Source: an uncultured Elusimicrobiales bacterium (GTDB lineage Bacteria > Elusimicrobiota > Elusimicrobia > Elusimicrobiales > Elusimicrobiaceae). From it: a DNA stretch of 64,000 nt. Shown in pieces: positions 51,748 to 59,486 of the stretch (its first letter is position 1; every line of letters begins with the position of its first letter). The translations under genes and the position numbers were made by a program. The DNA is taken from positions 1 to 64,000 of the forward strand of contig CAKUKI010000003.1 in NCBI GenBank assembly GCA_934662565.1, read 5' to 3'. The notes under the pieces are model-generated. The model ran no database searches, had not been told where the DNA came from, and saw only the letters and a program-made list of their open reading frames with translations.

Positions 51748-53985
51748 ATGAAACCGGCAAAATGGCAAGAATACAAGCGGCGTTATCCGTGGCTCGGCGG
51801 AGCGGCGGTAGCGGTATTAAGCCTGTTGTTTTTGGCGGCGGCGGGTGCGTTTTATATAGCCAATTTGCATGCGGTTTTGAAAAAAGAAATCCGCGCCGGC
51901 CTTGTGGAAGTGGCCCGCCAAGGGGTCAAAATTTTGCAAACGCAAATAGCGGGGGACGGCAACTCGCTTAAATCCATGGCTACGGCTATTGCGGAGTACC
52001 GCACGCTGGACGAAAAGCGCATCTTGCGCCTTGTGCAAGAAGAAGCCGCCAATAACTCTTTTAAGCGTTTGGCGTTTGTGCGCCCCAACGGCATAGCCGT
52101 TATGAGTGACGAGCGCATTATGGATATTTCGCAAGAAGATACGTTTAAGGCCTCCATGCAGGGGCAAAAAGCGCTTTCTAACCGGTTTCAAGACGCGGCC
52201 GACGGCAAAGATATTATCGTGCAAACGGTGCCGATTTTCAAAAAAGGCAAAGTGGTGGCGGTGCTGGCGGCGTCGCGCACCTTGGCGGAATATGCGCAAA
52301 TGCTATCCGTTTCCAGCTTTGGCGGCATGGGGTACAATGTGATTGTGCGCGCCAATGGGGATAGAGTCATTAACTCCACCAACCAAACGGCGGTGCAATC
52401 GTTAGAAAATATATTTGAAAATTCCACCGATATTTTTTGGGGCAAGGGGATTCGGCCGCAACAAGTCCGTGCGGATATGCAGGCCGGAAAAACCTTTGTG
52501 GTGGCGGTTTCCACCCGTCAGGGCGGGCCGCTTTATGCCAGTTTTGCTCCGGTGGGGATTAACGATTGGTATATGGTTTCTTTAGTTCCCGCACGGTTTG
52601 TGCATGCCACGGCGGCCCGCTTGCTGCGCCTTACGCTGGCTTATGGGGTGTTTGGGTTGGCGCTGGTAGCCGCCTTGTTTTACTATATGTTGCGGGTGCG
52701 CCAAACCGGACGCAAAGCGCTGGACCGTGTGGCCCACCGGGACCCGATTACAGGCTTTGATAATTGGGCCAAAAAATCGGCACAGGTGCAAGCGCTTTTG
52801 CAACAAAACCCCACGCAAGCGTATGCTATGGTAAGTTTGGATGTGGACCGCTTTCAGGTAATTACGCATTTGTATGGGGTGCAAGCGGGGGATGAACTGC
52901 TGCGGAAAATTGCGCATATTTTGGCGGGCCATGTGCAAGAGGGGGAGGAATTTTCCCGCGTGGATGCGGACCGTTTCCAACTGTTGCTTAAATATACGGG
53001 TGACGGCCAAATGCGCAACCGTTTACAGCTGATAAACGAAGAAATTACCGCCGTGCCCGCGGGCCAAAAAGAACCGTACAGCGTGATGCTTTCCTTTGGG
53101 GTTTATGTAATTACGGATAAAACCTTGCCGCTGGCGGAAATGCTCAACCGTTCTTTAATGGCCTGCTACACGGTAAAAAACAGTGTGGAAGCGGTAGCCT
53201 TTTTTACAGAGACCATGTTGGAGCAAATTAATTTTGAAAAGAAATTGGAAGACGGCATGGAGCGGGCTTTCAAACAGGGCGAGCTGGTGGCGCGTTTCTT
53301 GCCCGTAAAAGATTTGCAAACCGGTAAAATGGTGTGTGCTTGCGCGCGCGTATTTTGGAATCACCCGGAATACGGCGTTTTACCCGGTTATGCGTTCCGC
53401 GCTATTTTTGAACGCACGGGTTTTGCGCGGCGGGTGGATAAATTTCTGTTGGAAGAATCGTTTAAGTTGTTAGCACAAACGGAAAAAATAAAAACGGTGT
53501 CTATGGTGCTTTCCCCGTTGCATGCATACAACCCTTATTACGCGGCGGAACTGAAAAAAGCGGCTCAAAAATATAAGGTGGCGCCTGAACGGTTGGAATT
53601 GGATATGGCCTTGGAAATTACCGGACACAAACCGCATTTTTTTATCACGCTGGCCCAAGCCTTAAAAAAGGAAGGCTTTTTGGTGGGCGTCCACCGTTTT
53701 GGGGAAGGCAACGGCATATTTGAATTTCTTTCCCGCGTGCAGACCGATTGGCTGAAAGTGTGGTTTGGCTCTGCCGCGGCGGGCCATGGGTACGAGCGGG
53801 AAAACCGCCTGCTGGCCTCGCTACCGCAGTTGGCGCAAACTTTACAGGCGGAAATAGAAATGGACGGCGTACAAACGCCACAGCAAGTGGCCCGCTTGCA
53901 AGCGGCCGGATTTAGGTTTATTTCCGGTCCGGTCAACGGCCCGTTCTTATCTGCCGAAGAATTACTGGCTTTGTTGGCTAAATAA
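51748..53985 (+). CDS. Membrane sensor with degenerate GGDEF and EAL domains
   Basis: A 745-residue inner-membrane protein. Two membrane helices (about 15-35 and 285-310) bracket a periplasmic sensor domain of the Cache type. The GGDEF domain (about 325-480) keeps the fold (DPITGFDNW, VSLDVDRFQVI) but the signature GGDEF is RVDADRF, so cyclase activity is unlikely. The EAL domain (about 500-745) has CARVFW where EALxRW is expected and lacks the metal Glu/Asp set. It may bind c-di-GMP or act by protein contact. I chose the ATG at 51748, preceded by AGGAGG. Confidence 0.82.
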   Translation: MKPAKWQEYKRRYPWLGGAAVAVLSLLFLAAAGAFYIANLHAVLKKEIRAGLVEVARQGVKILQTQIAGDGNSLKSMATAIAEYRTLDEKRILRLVQEEAANNSFKRLAFVRPNGIAVMSDERIMDISQEDTFKASMQGQKALSNRFQDAADGKDIIVQTVPIFKKGKVVAVLAASRTLAEYAQMLSVSSFGGMGYNVIVRANGDRVINSTNQTAVQSLENIFENSTDIFWGKGIRPQQVRADMQAGKTFVVAVSTRQGGPLYASFAPVGINDWYMVSLVPARFVHATAARLLRLTLAYGVFGLALVAALFYYMLRVRQTGRKALDRVAHRDPITGFDNWAKKSAQVQALLQQNPTQAYAMVSLDVDRFQVITHLYGVQAGDELLRKIAHILAGHVQEGEEFSRVDADRFQLLLKYTGDGQMRNRLQLINEEITAVPAGQKEPYSVMLSFGVYVITDKTLPLAEMLNRSLMACYTVKNSVEAVAFFTETMLEQINFEKKLEDGMERAFKQGELVARFLPVKDLQTGKMVCACARVFWNHPEYGVLPGYAFRAIFERTGFARRVDKFLLEESFKLLAQTEKIKTVSMVLSPLHAYNPYYAAELKKAAQKYKVAPERLELDMALEITGHKPHFFITLAQALKKEGFLVGVHRFGEGNGIFEFLSRVQTDWLKVWFGSAAAGHGYERENRLLASLPQLAQTLQAEIEMDGVQTPQQVARLQAAGFRFISGPVNGPFLSAEELLALLAK

Positions 53986-54036
53986 CGCGCTTTATTTTGC
54001 ATACAAAAACGATAGGTTGTTTTACCGCAAACAAAT

Positions 54037-54083
54037 ACGGTTATTATAGGCCCGTTTGGGCCGCATATAATAGCCGTTTTTTG
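54037..54083 (+). terminator. Terminator after the GGDEF/EAL gene
   Basis: ACGGTTATTATAGGCCC (54037-54053) pairs with GGGCC and TATAATAGCCGT (54058-54077) with a short bulge and one G-U, followed by TTTTTG. It is a long, strong stem 51 bases after the stop. Confidence 0.85.
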
Positions 54084-54106
54084 TTGGGGCGGCTTGGCCG
54101 ATTCAA

Positions 54107-54171
54107 AAGGGGTTGTTTTGTTTTTTTTTTTGATAAATTTTGTTTATAACAAAATTTATCAAAAAATGAGG
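54107..54171 (+). promoter_or_regulatory. Pilin leader 2: T tract and 17-bp inverted repeat
   Basis: AAGGGGTTGTTTTG is followed by 11 T's (54121-54131). A 17-bp perfect inverted repeat (54126-54142 with 54150-54166, loop TTTATAA) runs into the ribosome site TGAGG, just before the pilin ATG. It is nearly identical to the leader at 27488-27552; the loop differs while the arms are conserved, which suggests the paired form matters. Confidence 0.75.
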
Positions 54172-54177
54172 TTTTTT

Positions 54178-54681
54178 ATGAAAAATGCAAATTTAAGCCG
54201 ATTAGGCGGCTTCACATTGATTGAACTATTAGTGGTTGTGCTGATTATTGGTATATTAGCCGGAGTGGCTTTGCCGCAGTATCAAAAAGCGGTGACAAAA
54301 ACCCGTTTTATGCGGCTGCTCCCGCTTACAAAAGCCATTTCGGACGCGGAAAATGTTTATTATATGGCCAACGGCGCGTATACCTTAAATTTTGATGATT
54401 TGGATATTGCTTTGCCGGCCGGTGCTACCCATGCTACTTCTTCCCGTTTGGATTATGACAATTATTATTGTTATTTGCGTTGGGATGGGGCGGCTATGGA
54501 ATCTTCTTCCGTTTACTGCAACGATAAAAGCCCCAATGCCCCCGCCTTAGAAAAATATTTTGTGGATACAGACTATATTTGCTGGGGTATCAGTGACTTT
54601 ACACAAGGGGTGTGTAAAAGTATTTCTGGGGGTGCTACTCCGGAAGAACATGCTACTGGCGGGTTTGGCTACCGCTTTTAA
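54178..54681 (+). CDS. Type IV pilin-like protein (intact paralogue)
   Basis: A 167-residue prepilin. The leader MKNANLSRLGG is cut before Phe; mature pilin starts FTLIELLVVVLIIG with Glu5 and a hydrophobic helix through about residue 33. The C-terminal domain has Cys residues (NYYCYLR, VYCND, YICWG, GVCKS) that probably form disulfides. It is a paralogue of the split gene at 27559, with the same leader. It stands alone, as single pilin genes often do in Elusimicrobiota; the assembly machinery is not in this window. The ATG at 54178 follows TGAGG. Confidence 0.88.
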   Translation: MKNANLSRLGGFTLIELLVVVLIIGILAGVALPQYQKAVTKTRFMRLLPLTKAISDAENVYYMANGAYTLNFDDLDIALPAGATHATSSRLDYDNYYCYLRWDGAAMESSSVYCNDKSPNAPALEKYFVDTDYICWGISDFTQGVCKSISGGATPEEHATGGFGYRF

Positions 54682-54710
54682 CTGCTAACCCAAAGCGTAT
54701 GGGATTAAAA

Positions 54711-54736
54711 ACGGGGGACAAACCTTTGTCCCCCGT
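54711..54736 (+). terminator. Hairpin after pilin gene 2
   Basis: ACGGGGGACAAA (54711-54722) is exactly complementary to TTTGTCCCCCGT (54725-54736). No T run follows, so termination is uncertain. It resembles the hairpin of the intergenic repeat at 26950-26977. Confidence 0.5.
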
Positions 54737-54763
54737 GCGTTATAAATAGCGGCTTATGGCAAG

Positions 54764-55321
54764 CTATACAATAATCAAGCGGATAGCCATAATTACCAGT
54801 ATCAGCCCTGCAATAAATTCAAAGCGTTTGCTGGTAATGACCTGTGTATTTTTGCTGCCCAAGTGGAAGCCCAGCAAGGTAAACCCAAAGGTAAGAGCCA
54901 TTAAAATTAAAATTTGCATGAACCAGCCTTGTTGCATGGTATCTAATGAAAAACCCACAAAAAATGCGTTCATGCCAATCAAGGCGGATACTTTTACCAA
55001 TTTGCGGTTGTTGTTGGTGTCCAAATCCGTAAAGCTGGGGGATTTTTCAATAGATTCCAACATAAACTTAATGCCCAACAGCAAAATAAAGGCAAATGCC
55101 ACCCAATTTTGCGCCAGATACAGAAAGTCGTTAAAAAACAGAACGCTTAGCAAATAGCCAAACCCAAATAACAGCGCGTTAAACGCCGTAAAAAAGAGGG
55201 CTACTTTGATGGAAAACACATTTTTGTTTTCCGGTTTCATCTTCATGGCGGACATATTGGCCGACACCATATTGTCCACGCAAATGCACAAAAAAATAAT
55301 TGTCACGGCGATAATGCCCAT
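54764..55321 (-). CDS. MntP-like exporter, divergent member
   Basis: A 185-residue inner-membrane protein with about six hydrophobic helices. The MntP-type Asp motifs are present in altered form: CVDNMVSANM in the first helix and GFSLDTMQQG in the fourth, with a central linker rich in Asp/Asn (TDLDTNNN). It is probably a divalent cation exporter, perhaps for manganese, but differs enough from the next gene that the substrate may differ. It lies 35 bases downstream of the second MntP-like gene on the same strand. Confidence 0.75.
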   Translation of the reverse strand: MGIIAVTIIFLCICVDNMVSANMSAMKMKPENKNVFSIKVALFFTAFNALLFGFGYLLSVLFFNDFLYLAQNWVAFAFILLLGIKFMLESIEKSPSFTDLDTNNNRKLVKVSALIGMNAFFVGFSLDTMQQGWFMQILILMALTFGFTLLGFHLGSKNTQVITSKRFEFIAGLILVIMAIRLIIV

Positions 55322-55356
55322 GCTACGCTCCTTACTACTGTATTAACTGCCAAATT

Positions 55357-55944
55357 CTACCAAATGCCCAGCCCGCCCAGCAAGAGTTTTGTTCCAATCC
55401 CCGCTAAGGCAACGCCACCCAGCGCTTCCATTATTTTACCAAAACGGCGCCCCAACTGCGCCCCCAGCCAAAACCCGGTGCAACTGGTACCGAATACGCA
55501 CAGGGTTAGCGTAAGAATCGTCAGCCAAAACGGCGTTTCACTTAAAGAAAGGGCCACGCCCACAAGCAACGCATCTAAACTGGTGGCTATGGCCAGTGCC
55601 AAAATGGTTTTTGCGGTGTTCAGGCGGCAAAGGGCGGAGGCTTCTTCCTCGTCTTGCTTTCCAAAAGCACCGCGCACCATACGCGCCCCGATAAACACCA
55701 GTACGCCAAAAGCTACCCAATGGTCAAAGCGGTCTATCCACCGCCCCAGCTGTTCCCCGCAGAACCACCCCGCGGCAAACATTACAAAATGCGCCGCCGC
55801 AAAGGCCGCGCTTACGCCCCATACCGTGCGGGCGCGCAGGCGGCAATGTTCGGCACAGCCCGCCGCAATGGTGACGGCAAAATTATCCATAGATAGGCTC
55901 AACGCTACTAACAGGCCGGATAATATTAGCATATACATTATCAT
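55357..55944 (-). CDS. mntP: Manganese efflux pump MntP family
   Basis: A 195-residue membrane protein with six predicted helices. The conserved Asp motifs are LSMDNFAVTIAAG in helix 1 and TSLDALLVGVAL in helix 4, as in MntP, with a short cytoplasmic loop GAFGKQDEEEAS. I take the ATG at 55944 (MIMYMLILSG); ATGs at 55938 and 55932 are equally possible because no Shine-Dalgarno is clear. The long open frame beyond this point runs antisense to the serine dehydratase gene and is not coding. Confidence 0.85.
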   Translation of the reverse strand: MIMYMLILSGLLVALSLSMDNFAVTIAAGCAEHCRLRARTVWGVSAAFAAAHFVMFAAGWFCGEQLGRWIDRFDHWVAFGVLVFIGARMVRGAFGKQDEEEASALCRLNTAKTILALAIATSLDALLVGVALSLSETPFWLTILTLTLCVFGTSCTGFWLGAQLGRRFGKIMEALGGVALAGIGTKLLLGGLGIW

Positions 55945-55984
55945 AACATTTTTTATAAGATAGAATGATATAGGAACCAACGCT

Positions 55985-57238
55985 ATGGAAACATTAAAAG
56001 AACTGTATAAAATTGGTATGGGTCCTTCCAGCAGCCACACCATGGGCCCCCGCAAGGCGGCGGATGCGTTTAATAAGCAACACCCCGAAGCCTGTGCGTT
56101 TCGGGCCGTCTTGTACGGCTCTTTGGCGGCCACCGGCAAGGGCCACCTGACCGATTTTACTATTAAAGAAGCTTTTGACCCTAAACCTGTAGAAATTGTA
56201 TGGGAAGAAAAAAACTTTTTGCCCCGCCACCCCAACGCCTTGCGCTTGCAAGCGTTGGACCAAGCCAACCATATTATTGCGGAACATTTGGTATATAGTG
56301 TGGGTGGGGGCGCTATCCGTGATGATGAGGACTTTAACCACCCGCCCAAAAGTGTTTATCCGCATAAATCTATGGCGGAAATTTTGGATTATACCGCCGA
56401 TAAAGGCATGCTGCTTTGGGAATATGTGGAAGAATTTGAAGGGCCTGAAGTGTGGGATTATCTGGCCCAAATTTGGCAGACCATGCAAAACACCATGCAA
56501 AGCGGCCTAGCCAAACGCGGCGTTTTGCCGGGGGCCCTTAATTTGGAACGCAAAGCCCGCCGTTATTTATACAAGGCGGAAAATTCCCCGCAATATTTGC
56601 GCCGGATGAATAATTTATTTGCGTATGCGCTCGCGTGTTCCGAAGAAAACGCCGCCGGCGGGCAAGTGGTCACCGCGCCTACTTGCGGCTCTTGCGGGGT
56701 ACTGCCGGCTGTGTTGCGGCTGATTAAAGAAATTTGCGCCTTTGAAGACATTACCATTTTACACGCATTAGCTACGGCCAGCCTGTTTGGCAATATGGCT
56801 AAAATGAATGCTTCTATTTCCGGTGCGGAAGTGGGGTGTCAGGGGGAAATTGGTGTGGCTTGTGCCATGGCCGCCGCCGCCACCTGCCAGCTGGAAGGGG
56901 GCGACAACCAACGCATCGCCTACGCCGCCGAAATGGGGCTGGAGCACCATTTGGGCCTGACGTGTGACCCAGTGGACGGATTGGTGCAAATCCCTTGTAT
57001 AGAGCGTAATGCGCTGGCGGCTTCCCGCGCGCTGGATTGTGCCACTTATGCGTTAATGTCAGACGGCCACCACCGCGTTTCTTACGACGACGTTTTGGCT
57101 ACTATGATGCAAACCGGACACGATATGAAAACCGAATACCGCGAAACGGCACATGGGGGGCTGGCTCGTTTTTTCAAAAAAAAGTATTATACTTTAAAAG
57201 AGAAGGCCACTAAACACCCCAAAGAGGGGGATAAGTAG
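55985..57238 (+). CDS. sdaA: L-serine dehydratase (iron-sulfur type)
   Basis: Deaminates L-serine to pyruvate and ammonia using an oxygen-sensitive [4Fe-4S] cluster. The single-chain, 417-residue protein begins with KIGMGPSSSHTMGP, the beta-domain signature. The alpha domain shows APTCGSCGVLPAVL (about 230), GCQGEIGVACAMAAAA (about 281) and CDPVDGLVQIPCIERNA (about 330), which provide the Cys ligands. It fits an anaerobic, amino-acid-using gut lifestyle. It is transcribed away from mntP with a 40-base gap, so the two promoters must overlap. Confidence 0.93.
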   Translation: METLKELYKIGMGPSSSHTMGPRKAADAFNKQHPEACAFRAVLYGSLAATGKGHLTDFTIKEAFDPKPVEIVWEEKNFLPRHPNALRLQALDQANHIIAEHLVYSVGGGAIRDDEDFNHPPKSVYPHKSMAEILDYTADKGMLLWEYVEEFEGPEVWDYLAQIWQTMQNTMQSGLAKRGVLPGALNLERKARRYLYKAENSPQYLRRMNNLFAYALACSEENAAGGQVVTAPTCGSCGVLPAVLRLIKEICAFEDITILHALATASLFGNMAKMNASISGAEVGCQGEIGVACAMAAAATCQLEGGDNQRIAYAAEMGLEHHLGLTCDPVDGLVQIPCIERNALAASRALDCATYALMSDGHHRVSYDDVLATMMQTGHDMKTEYRETAHGGLARFFKKKYYTLKEKATKHPKEGDK

Positions 57239-57250
57239 CCGGGGGGTAAA

Positions 57251-57760
57251 ATGAAAGTATTGGAAGCTATTTTTAAGCGGCGCAGTGTGCGCCGTTATAC
57301 CAACCAAGCTATCCGTGCGGAGGACATTACGCAGTTGTTGCAAGCGGCTATGGCCGCACCAACCGCGCGTAATTGCCAAGAATGGGAGTTTGTGGTGGTG
57401 CGGGATAAAGCCATGTTCCAAAAAATTATGGCGGTTCATCCGTATGCTAAAATGCTGGCGCAAGCGGATTGTGCTATTGTGGTTTGCGGCAATACAAAGC
57501 GGGAAATGGCCCCCAATTATTGGCCGGCCGATTGTGGCGCCGCTACCCAAAACATATTGCTGGCTGCCACTGCATTGGGAATAGGCAGTGTGTGGTTGGG
57601 GGTGTACCCCAACGAAGAACGCATGGCGGCGGTTTCTCGCCTGCTTAATTTGCCGCAACATATTAAACCGCTTAATATAATCTCGCTGGGAATGCCGGAC
57701 GAAAAATTGGCGGAAGTAAACCGTTTTGATCCGGCTAAAATACATTACGAATTATGGTAA
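57251..57760 (+). CDS. Nitroreductase-family FMN protein
   Basis: A 169-residue flavoprotein. The FMN-binding N-terminus is FKRRSVRRYTNQAI (about 7-20) and AAPTARNCQEWEFVV follows (about 36). GIGSVWLGVYP and NIISLGMPDEK complete the family pattern. It reduces quinones, nitro compounds or similar with NAD(P)H, probably as redox balance or detoxification. It follows sdaA after 12 bases and overlaps the peptidase gene by 7 bases. Confidence 0.88.
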   Translation: MKVLEAIFKRRSVRRYTNQAIRAEDITQLLQAAMAAPTARNCQEWEFVVVRDKAMFQKIMAVHPYAKMLAQADCAIVVCGNTKREMAPNYWPADCGAATQNILLAATALGIGSVWLGVYPNEERMAAVSRLLNLPQHIKPLNIISLGMPDEKLAEVNRFDPAKIHYELW

Positions 57761-58572
57761 AAGCTAACTTGAACAAACAACTTGTAGTAGGTGTATTATT
57801 AGGGTGCGCGGCTGTGGTGGGGCTGGGAGTGCAGAGTGTTCGCTCCTCAGACACGCAGAACATGGCCCGTGCCGAAGAAGCCCGTTTTGCTGCGGTAGAG
57901 TCGTGCAGGAACGCGCCGGAGGCCGTGAATGTGCAGGCTTTCCGCGCGGCTTACAGAGCGGTGGAAGATAAACAGGATTGGCTGATATTGGTGGATACGG
58001 AATATTCCTTGCCGGCTAATTACAAACCGCACGATTTGGTTGGCTATGGGCGCGTTTTGCTGCGCAAAGAAGCTATGGCCCAAATGGAAAAAATGCAGGA
58101 GGCTGCCCGCAAAGACGGCATCACCCTGCGGCCCATTTCCACTTATCGCTCTTATGAATATCAGGCGGGGCTTTTGCGCCGGACCAGAAATCCGGCCTAT
58201 GTGGCAGAGCCGGGGCATTCCCAACACCAATTAGGTACCGCCATTGATTTTAACACCGTGGACCCAGCGGACGAAGATATCCCCGCGTTAAAGTGGTTGC
58301 GTAAACACGCCGGAGAATTTGGCTTTAGCTTGTCTTTCCCAAAAGGGGAAGAAGCGGAAACCGGATACCCGTATGAGGCATGGCATTACCGCTACATTAC
58401 CAAAGAGGGGGTTTATCTGCAAGACACCTTTTTTGGCGGTAGCCAACACAAAATGCTGAGGTTTTTACAAATGTGCTTGTGGCCGGCGGAAGAACGGGTA
58501 CTGGCACAAAATCAGGTGCGCCAAAGCCTGCGGCATTTATCCGCACCGCAACCGAAGGCCCCGTCTAAATAA
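57754..58572 (+). CDS. D-alanyl-D-alanine carboxypeptidase, VanY/M15 type
   Basis: A 272-residue zinc peptidase that trims D-Ala from peptidoglycan stems. An N-terminal hydrophobic segment (about 8-27) exports or anchors it. The M15 core has RPISTYRSYEYQAGL, the zinc motif GHSQHQLGTAIDF (about 155-167) and the second motif YEAWHYRYI (about 208-216). It starts within the end of the nitroreductase gene (7-base overlap). The family also includes LD-peptidases, so exact bond specificity is open. Vancomycin resistance should not be inferred. Confidence 0.88.
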   Translation: MVKANLNKQLVVGVLLGCAAVVGLGVQSVRSSDTQNMARAEEARFAAVESCRNAPEAVNVQAFRAAYRAVEDKQDWLILVDTEYSLPANYKPHDLVGYGRVLLRKEAMAQMEKMQEAARKDGITLRPISTYRSYEYQAGLLRRTRNPAYVAEPGHSQHQLGTAIDFNTVDPADEDIPALKWLRKHAGEFGFSLSFPKGEEAETGYPYEAWHYRYITKEGVYLQDTFFGGSQHKMLRFLQMCLWPAEERVLAQNQVRQSLRHLSAPQPKAPSK

Positions 58573-58692
58573 TGGGGCAAAAAGCTAGCGTGGCGCGCAC
58601 GGCGGGATAGCGTGTGCGCCCTGTTGCGGCAAAATCCATAAAATGTTATTTTTGGGCCGGCCGTGTTTGCAAAAGTGCGGCAGAAAGTTTTT

Positions 58693-58722
58693 TTGGCAGA
58701 ACCGCCCGAAAATTAGTATAAT
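58693..58722 (+). promoter_or_regulatory. tRNA-His promoter
   Basis: TTGGCA (58693-58698) and TATAAT (58717-58722) are spaced by 18 bases, about 18 bases before the tRNA start. This is the best sigma-70-like promoter in the window. Confidence 0.75.
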
Positions 58723-58739
58723 AACTATACTGAGTTTAT

Positions 58740-58817
58740 GGTGGATGTAGCTCAGCTGGTTAGAGCGCCGGTCTGTGGAACCGGAGGTCGCGGGTTCAAA
58801 TCTCGTCATCCACCCCA
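58740..58817 (+). tRNA. tRNA-His (anticodon GTG)
   Basis: Acceptor GTGGATG (58741-58747) pairs with CATCCAC (58807-58813). The extra G-1 (58740) faces discriminator C (58814), a hallmark of tRNA-His. The anticodon loop is CTGTGGA. CCA is encoded (58815-58817). A promoter lies upstream and a terminator at 58825. The 3' end is also the left boundary of the candidate islet. Confidence 0.97.
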
Positions 58818-58834
58818 TTTATTTTCCCGTCGAA
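58813..58834. repeat. Att-like direct repeat, left copy
   Basis: CCCCA, three bases, then ATTTTCCCGTCGAA. It begins at the last acceptor-stem base and discriminator of tRNA-His, includes CCA and runs into the terminator. Twenty of 22 bases recur at 62783-62804. The position at a tRNA 3' end is typical of integrase attachment sites. Confidence 0.55.
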
Positions 58835-58853
58835 CCCTCGGCGGGATTTTTTA
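58825..58853 (+). terminator. tRNA-His terminator
   Basis: TCCCGTCGA (58825-58833) pairs with TCGGCGGGA (58838-58846, one G-U), followed by TTTTTT. Confidence 0.85.
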
Positions 58854-59012
58854 ATGCTTAATTTAGGGTTTTCTCCTCTTTCGTCGTCGGTGAAAAAAGC
58901 CTAATTCCCCTGCGATATCCAATAGATAGATTTTCCTTATCCCGTCTTTTCTCCCTTTCAACTACTTTTTTGCTATCTTTCTATCTATTTTGCAAAATTT
59001 AACACTAAAAAC

Positions 59013-59250
59013 TTAATTTTCTTTTAAGAGTTGGCTAACCCGAGCCGCCGTAAGTCCCAAAGCCCGCGCACATGCGGCCTGGCTAAGGCCGTTTAGGCGC
59101 ATATATTCGCGGATTTGTAGCGCCAAGGTCTGCTTGTACAAGGCTTTATCCACCTTGGGTTGTTTGGCCTCTTTTCGGGCCGCCAATTCGGACCGTTTCC
59201 AAGGGCCAGAGCTCTACTGGCTTAAAGGCCAACACCTCTTGCATACTCAT
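59013..59250 (-). pseudogene. Small HTH (XRE-like) protein, frameshifted
   Basis: A minus-strand gene decayed by a one-base shift. From the ATG at 59250 it reads MSMQEVLAFKPVELWPLE and soon stops. In the next frame, from about 59200 to the stop at 59013, it continues KRSELAARKEAKQPK, then LALQIREYMRLNGLSQAA and ALGLTAARVSQLLKEN, a clear helix-turn-helix. A TAG closes the second frame just upstream, so no intact start exists for it. In other gut mobile elements such short HTH proteins precede recombinase genes, but no recombinase follows here. Confidence 0.7.
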
Positions 59251-59344
59251 TTAAGGTGTCCCAATCGTCCACCCAACGCTAAGGGACCCAACATCCTTTA
59301 GAATAATTAGGAGCCTCTTTGGCTATAAATTTTATACGAAGCAT
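59222..59344 (-). pseudogene. Short reading frame interrupted by a TAG
   Basis: An ATG at 59344, preceded by GGGAG, opens a 21-residue frame (MLRIKFIAKEAPNY, SKGCWVP) that ends in TAG at 59281-59279. Reading on gives RWVDDWDTLNEYARGVGL before TAA at 59224-59222, a sensible composition that suggests a 40-residue protein broken by one stop. It overlaps the start of the decayed HTH gene in another frame. Both look like remains of one cassette. Confidence 0.45.
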
Positions 59345-59359
59345 ATACGATTCTCCCTT

Positions 59360-59383
59360 GTTAGAAATATCTTCTATTCTAAC
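59360..59383. promoter_or_regulatory. Candidate operator
   Basis: GTTAGAA (59360-59366) and TTCTAAC (59377-59383) form a perfect 7-bp inverted repeat with a 10-base spacer, just upstream of the small minus-strand frame. It fits an HTH-regulator site, but this is only a positional argument. Confidence 0.3.
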
Positions 59384-59414
59384 AAAAGAAAAAGGCCGAC
59401 TTTTGAAGTCGGCC
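59383..59414 (-). terminator. Terminator of the HsdR_N-like gene
   Basis: On the minus strand GGCCGACTT (59414-59406) pairs with AAGTCGGCC (59402-59394), followed by TTTTTCTTTT. Confidence 0.85.
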
Positions 59415-59486
59415 AAATAGAGAAAGAGAGAATTTTCGTTACTGATATTTTTATCTTTTGCAAAACAATAACGAAAATATCTATTT

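Noticed and set aside
55945..56349. Possible N-terminal extension of the MntP gene
   Set aside because: It runs antisense through the serine dehydratase gene; the family N-terminus begins at MLILSG.
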